A stretch of DNA of 16,435 bases from Parabacteroides sp. AM08-6 (lineage in GTDB: Bacteria; Bacteroidota; Bacteroidia; Bacteroidales; Tannerellaceae): assembly GCF_003473295.1 (NCBI RefSeq), contig NZ_QRMP01000033.1:19708-36142 (forward strand), in the 5' to 3' direction. The position numbers and the translations under genes were made by a program. The notes under the pieces are model-generated. The model searched no databases and was not told where the DNA came from. It worked only from the letters and a program-made list of their open reading frames with translations. Positions 15,064 to 16,435 of the stretch are shown piece by piece (the first letter of the stretch is position 1; every line of letters starts with the position of its first letter).

Positions 15064-16179
15064 ATGAGAACAACAGTCTTACTAATCATGCTCCTGGCTG
15101 GGAATTTATTGACCGACGTTTATGCCAATTCCCCCAAAACTGTCCCGGCGGACAAAAACGAATTTACGGTACACAGAGGATTGAACATTGCCCATTGGCT
15201 ATCTCAAAGCGAGGCCCGCGGACAAGAACGGGCGAATTATTTTACAGAAAAAGATATAAAATTTCTAGCAGATGCCGGATACGACCATTTGCGCATTCCA
15301 ATCGATGAAGAACAAATGTTTTCCAAAGACGGGAAACCGGACCCGGAAGCATTCAAGCTTTTACACAATGGACTCAAATGGTGTGCCAAATATAACCTTA
15401 AAGCGATTATAGACCTTCATATCTTGCGTTCTCATCATTTTAATGAAAAAGTCAAACCACTTTTCACTGATGCCGCCGCCCAAGAACGTTTTTACGAATG
15501 TTGGAGATTACTCAGCAAAGAATTGAAAAAATATCCAAACAACATGGTCGCTTACGAGTTAATGAATGAACCGGTTGCCGACGATGCTGAAACTTGGAAC
15601 ATGATTGCCAACAAATGCGCAGCTGTCGTACGAAAATCGGAACCTAACCGTACAATCGTAATCGGCTCAAATCGATGGCAAGGATATGAAACAATAAAAG
15701 ATTTGCGTGTCCCGGAAAACGACAAACATATCCTAATCAGTTTCCACTATTATTTACCTTTCCTACTCACCCATTATCGCGCTTTATGGACTGAGAATAA
15801 AGAATATACAGGTCCGGTACATTATCCGGGAATCGTCATTCATCCGGAAGACCTGCAACAACAACCGGAAGCCGTTGCCAAAAAATTCAAATGGTATACA
15901 ACTCAAACATTCAACAAAGAGGTCATGAAGTCCCATTTCCAGCAAGTACTCGATCACGCCAACCAACTGGGGTTACGTGTTTATTGCGGAGAATATGCTT
16001 GTTTGGAAACCGCTCCGGACGCAGACAGAATACGCTGGTATCAAGATATTTGCTCAGCGTTCGAAGAAATGGGTATCGCCCATGCGACTTGGGATTACAA
16101 AGAAGGTTTCGGTATTTTCAAAGACGGGAAACCTTACTGGGAATTAATCGAAATACAGACAAACAAACCACACAAATAA
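15064..16179 (+). CDS. Secreted glycoside hydrolase family 5 (cellulase-type) enzyme
   Basis: This is a 371-residue protein. A signal peptide (about 1-21, ending DVYA/NS, no lipobox Cys) is followed by a single GH5 TIM barrel with no added binding domain. GH5 landmarks are Arg77 (HLRIPI), His119 (DLHIL), the acid/base Glu169 in MNEP, His228-Tyr230 (SFHYYLP), the nucleophile Glu310 (YCGEYAC) and Trp343 (TWDYKEGFG). The catalytic pair is intact, so it should hydrolyse beta-linked glycans such as beta-glucan, mannan or related polymers in the periplasm or outside; the exact substrate is not readable. No SusC/SusD pair or other carbohydrate enzyme adjoins it, so it stands outside a visible polysaccharide utilisation locus. 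The ATG follows a terminator by about 19 bases and no -7 element was found close by. Confidence 0.9.
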   Translation: MRTTVLLIMLLAGNLLTDVYANSPKTVPADKNEFTVHRGLNIAHWLSQSEARGQERANYFTEKDIKFLADAGYDHLRIPIDEEQMFSKDGKPDPEAFKLLHNGLKWCAKYNLKAIIDLHILRSHHFNEKVKPLFTDAAAQERFYECWRLLSKELKKYPNNMVAYELMNEPVADDAETWNMIANKCAAVVRKSEPNRTIVIGSNRWQGYETIKDLRVPENDKHILISFHYYLPFLLTHYRALWTENKEYTGPVHYPGIVIHPEDLQQQPEAVAKKFKWYTTQTFNKEVMKSHFQQVLDHANQLGLRVYCGEYACLETAPDADRIRWYQDICSAFEEMGIAHATWDYKEGFGIFKDGKPYWELIEIQTNKPHK

Positions 16180-16218
16180 CGACAGACCGGATATATACAT
16201 CGAAAATGTATCTTACAA

Positions 16219-16274
16219 ATAAAGAAACCGCCGCATGCTTTATCGAAAAGGCATACGGCGGTTTCTTTATTTTC
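16219..16274 (+). terminator. Strong intrinsic terminator after the GH5 gene
   Basis: AAAGAAACCGCCG (16221-16233) pairs perfectly over 13 bases with CGGCGGTTTCTTT (16256-16268). The stem continues after one mismatch with ATGC/GCAT. It is followed by ATTTTC. The A-rich left flank means it could also stop leftward transcripts. Confidence 0.88.
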
Positions 16275-16285
16275 ACCCAAGCAAA

Positions 16286-16379
16286 TTTACTTTCAATTAT
16301 TGATGAAAGTAAAAACGATAATTGTTGTTTTCAAGAAAGACAATTATCGTTTTTGAATTCAATATATATTGAAAGTAAA
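16286..16379. repeat. Nested inverted and direct repeats at the right end
   Basis: A 10-mer TGAAAGTAAA occurs three times: inverted at 16286-16295 (as TTTACTTTCA) and direct at 16304-16313 and 16370-16379. The first two form a 10-bp inverted repeat with an 8-base gap. Between the second and third lies a perfect 15-bp inverted repeat, AAAAACGATAATTGT (16311-16325) with ACAATTATCGTTTTT (16340-16354), and then the 16-base palindrome TTCAATATATATTGAA (16358-16373). The 15-bp hairpin has terminal A and T runs and could end transcripts in either direction. The 10-mers look like a binding site for a regulator. I cannot decide between these roles. Confidence 0.75.
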
Positions 16380-16388
16380 ATCGCAAGG

Positions 16389-16435
16389 TTAAACCAGGGC
16401 AAACGCATTAGAAACAATCTGAAACTGAATATGTT
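16389..16435 (-). CDS. Possible 3' end of a convergent gene leaving the window
   Basis: On the minus strand, one frame entering from the right edge reads HIQFQIVSNAFALV and then a TAA stop (16389-16391). A hairpin with a T run lies 35 bases beyond the stop, as expected for a gene end facing the GH5 gene. Only 14 full codons are visible and other frames here are also open (one minus-strand frame runs on to about 16331), so this is a guess supported by layout. Confidence 0.25.
   Translation of the reverse strand, partial: HIQFQIVSNAFALV

Overview
The window looks like chromosomal DNA of a gut-type Bacteroidales (Bacteroides, Phocaeicola or Parabacteroides; the genus cannot be fixed from sequence alone). 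The reasons are the gene families present, several matches to the Bacteroidales -7 promoter element TAnnTTTG instead of a sigma70 TATAAT, few clear Shine-Dalgarno sequences, and secreted or lipoprotein genes of Bacteroidales type. No rRNA, tRNA, insertion sequence, phage gene or CRISPR array was seen.

Region 1 (1-281) holds a tandem array of a short hairpin-forming repeat, probably cut by the window edge, whose last copy looks like an intrinsic terminator. A good Bacteroidales promoter (about 202-233) follows. Region 2 (282-6141) is a tight five-gene plus-strand operon: an L-galactose dehydrogenase-like aldo/keto reductase, a zinc alcohol dehydrogenase, an amidohydrolase-2 family putative lactonase, tagaturonate reductase (uxaB) and altronate dehydratase (uxaA). 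Read together they form a continuous route: L-galactose -> L-galactonolactone -> L-galactonate -> D-tagaturonate -> D-altronate -> 2-keto-3-deoxy-D-gluconate (KDG). To my knowledge the first three steps were characterised biochemically in Bacteroides vulgatus; here they are fused in one transcription unit to the two uxa steps. KDG kinase, KDPG aldolase, a sugar importer and a regulator are not in the window.

Region 3 (6227-7155) is a two-gene minus-strand unit, convergent with the operon: a 72-residue membrane protein and an OmpH/Skp-like, probably membrane-anchored coiled-coil protein. A bidirectional hairpin terminator separates it from uxaA. Region 4 (7275-8797) is a plus-strand M20 dipeptidase (pepD) with its own terminator. 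Region 5 (8886-13104) is a run of three exported proteins: a beta-helix lipoprotein, a secreted endonuclease/exonuclease/phosphatase-fold enzyme, and an M23 metallopeptidase whose probable promoter lies in the last codons of the gene before it. Region 6 (13165-16268) carries a phosphohexomutase with its own promoter and a strong terminator, then a secreted GH5-family glycoside hydrolase whose ATG is only about 19 bases after that terminator, and then another strong terminator.

The right end (16286-16435) is dense in inverted and direct repeats. It may contain the last codons of a convergent gene that continues outside the window.

Start codons were corrected in three places: uxaA (4654, not the upstream TTG), the beta-helix lipoprotein (8886) and the M23 peptidase (11419).
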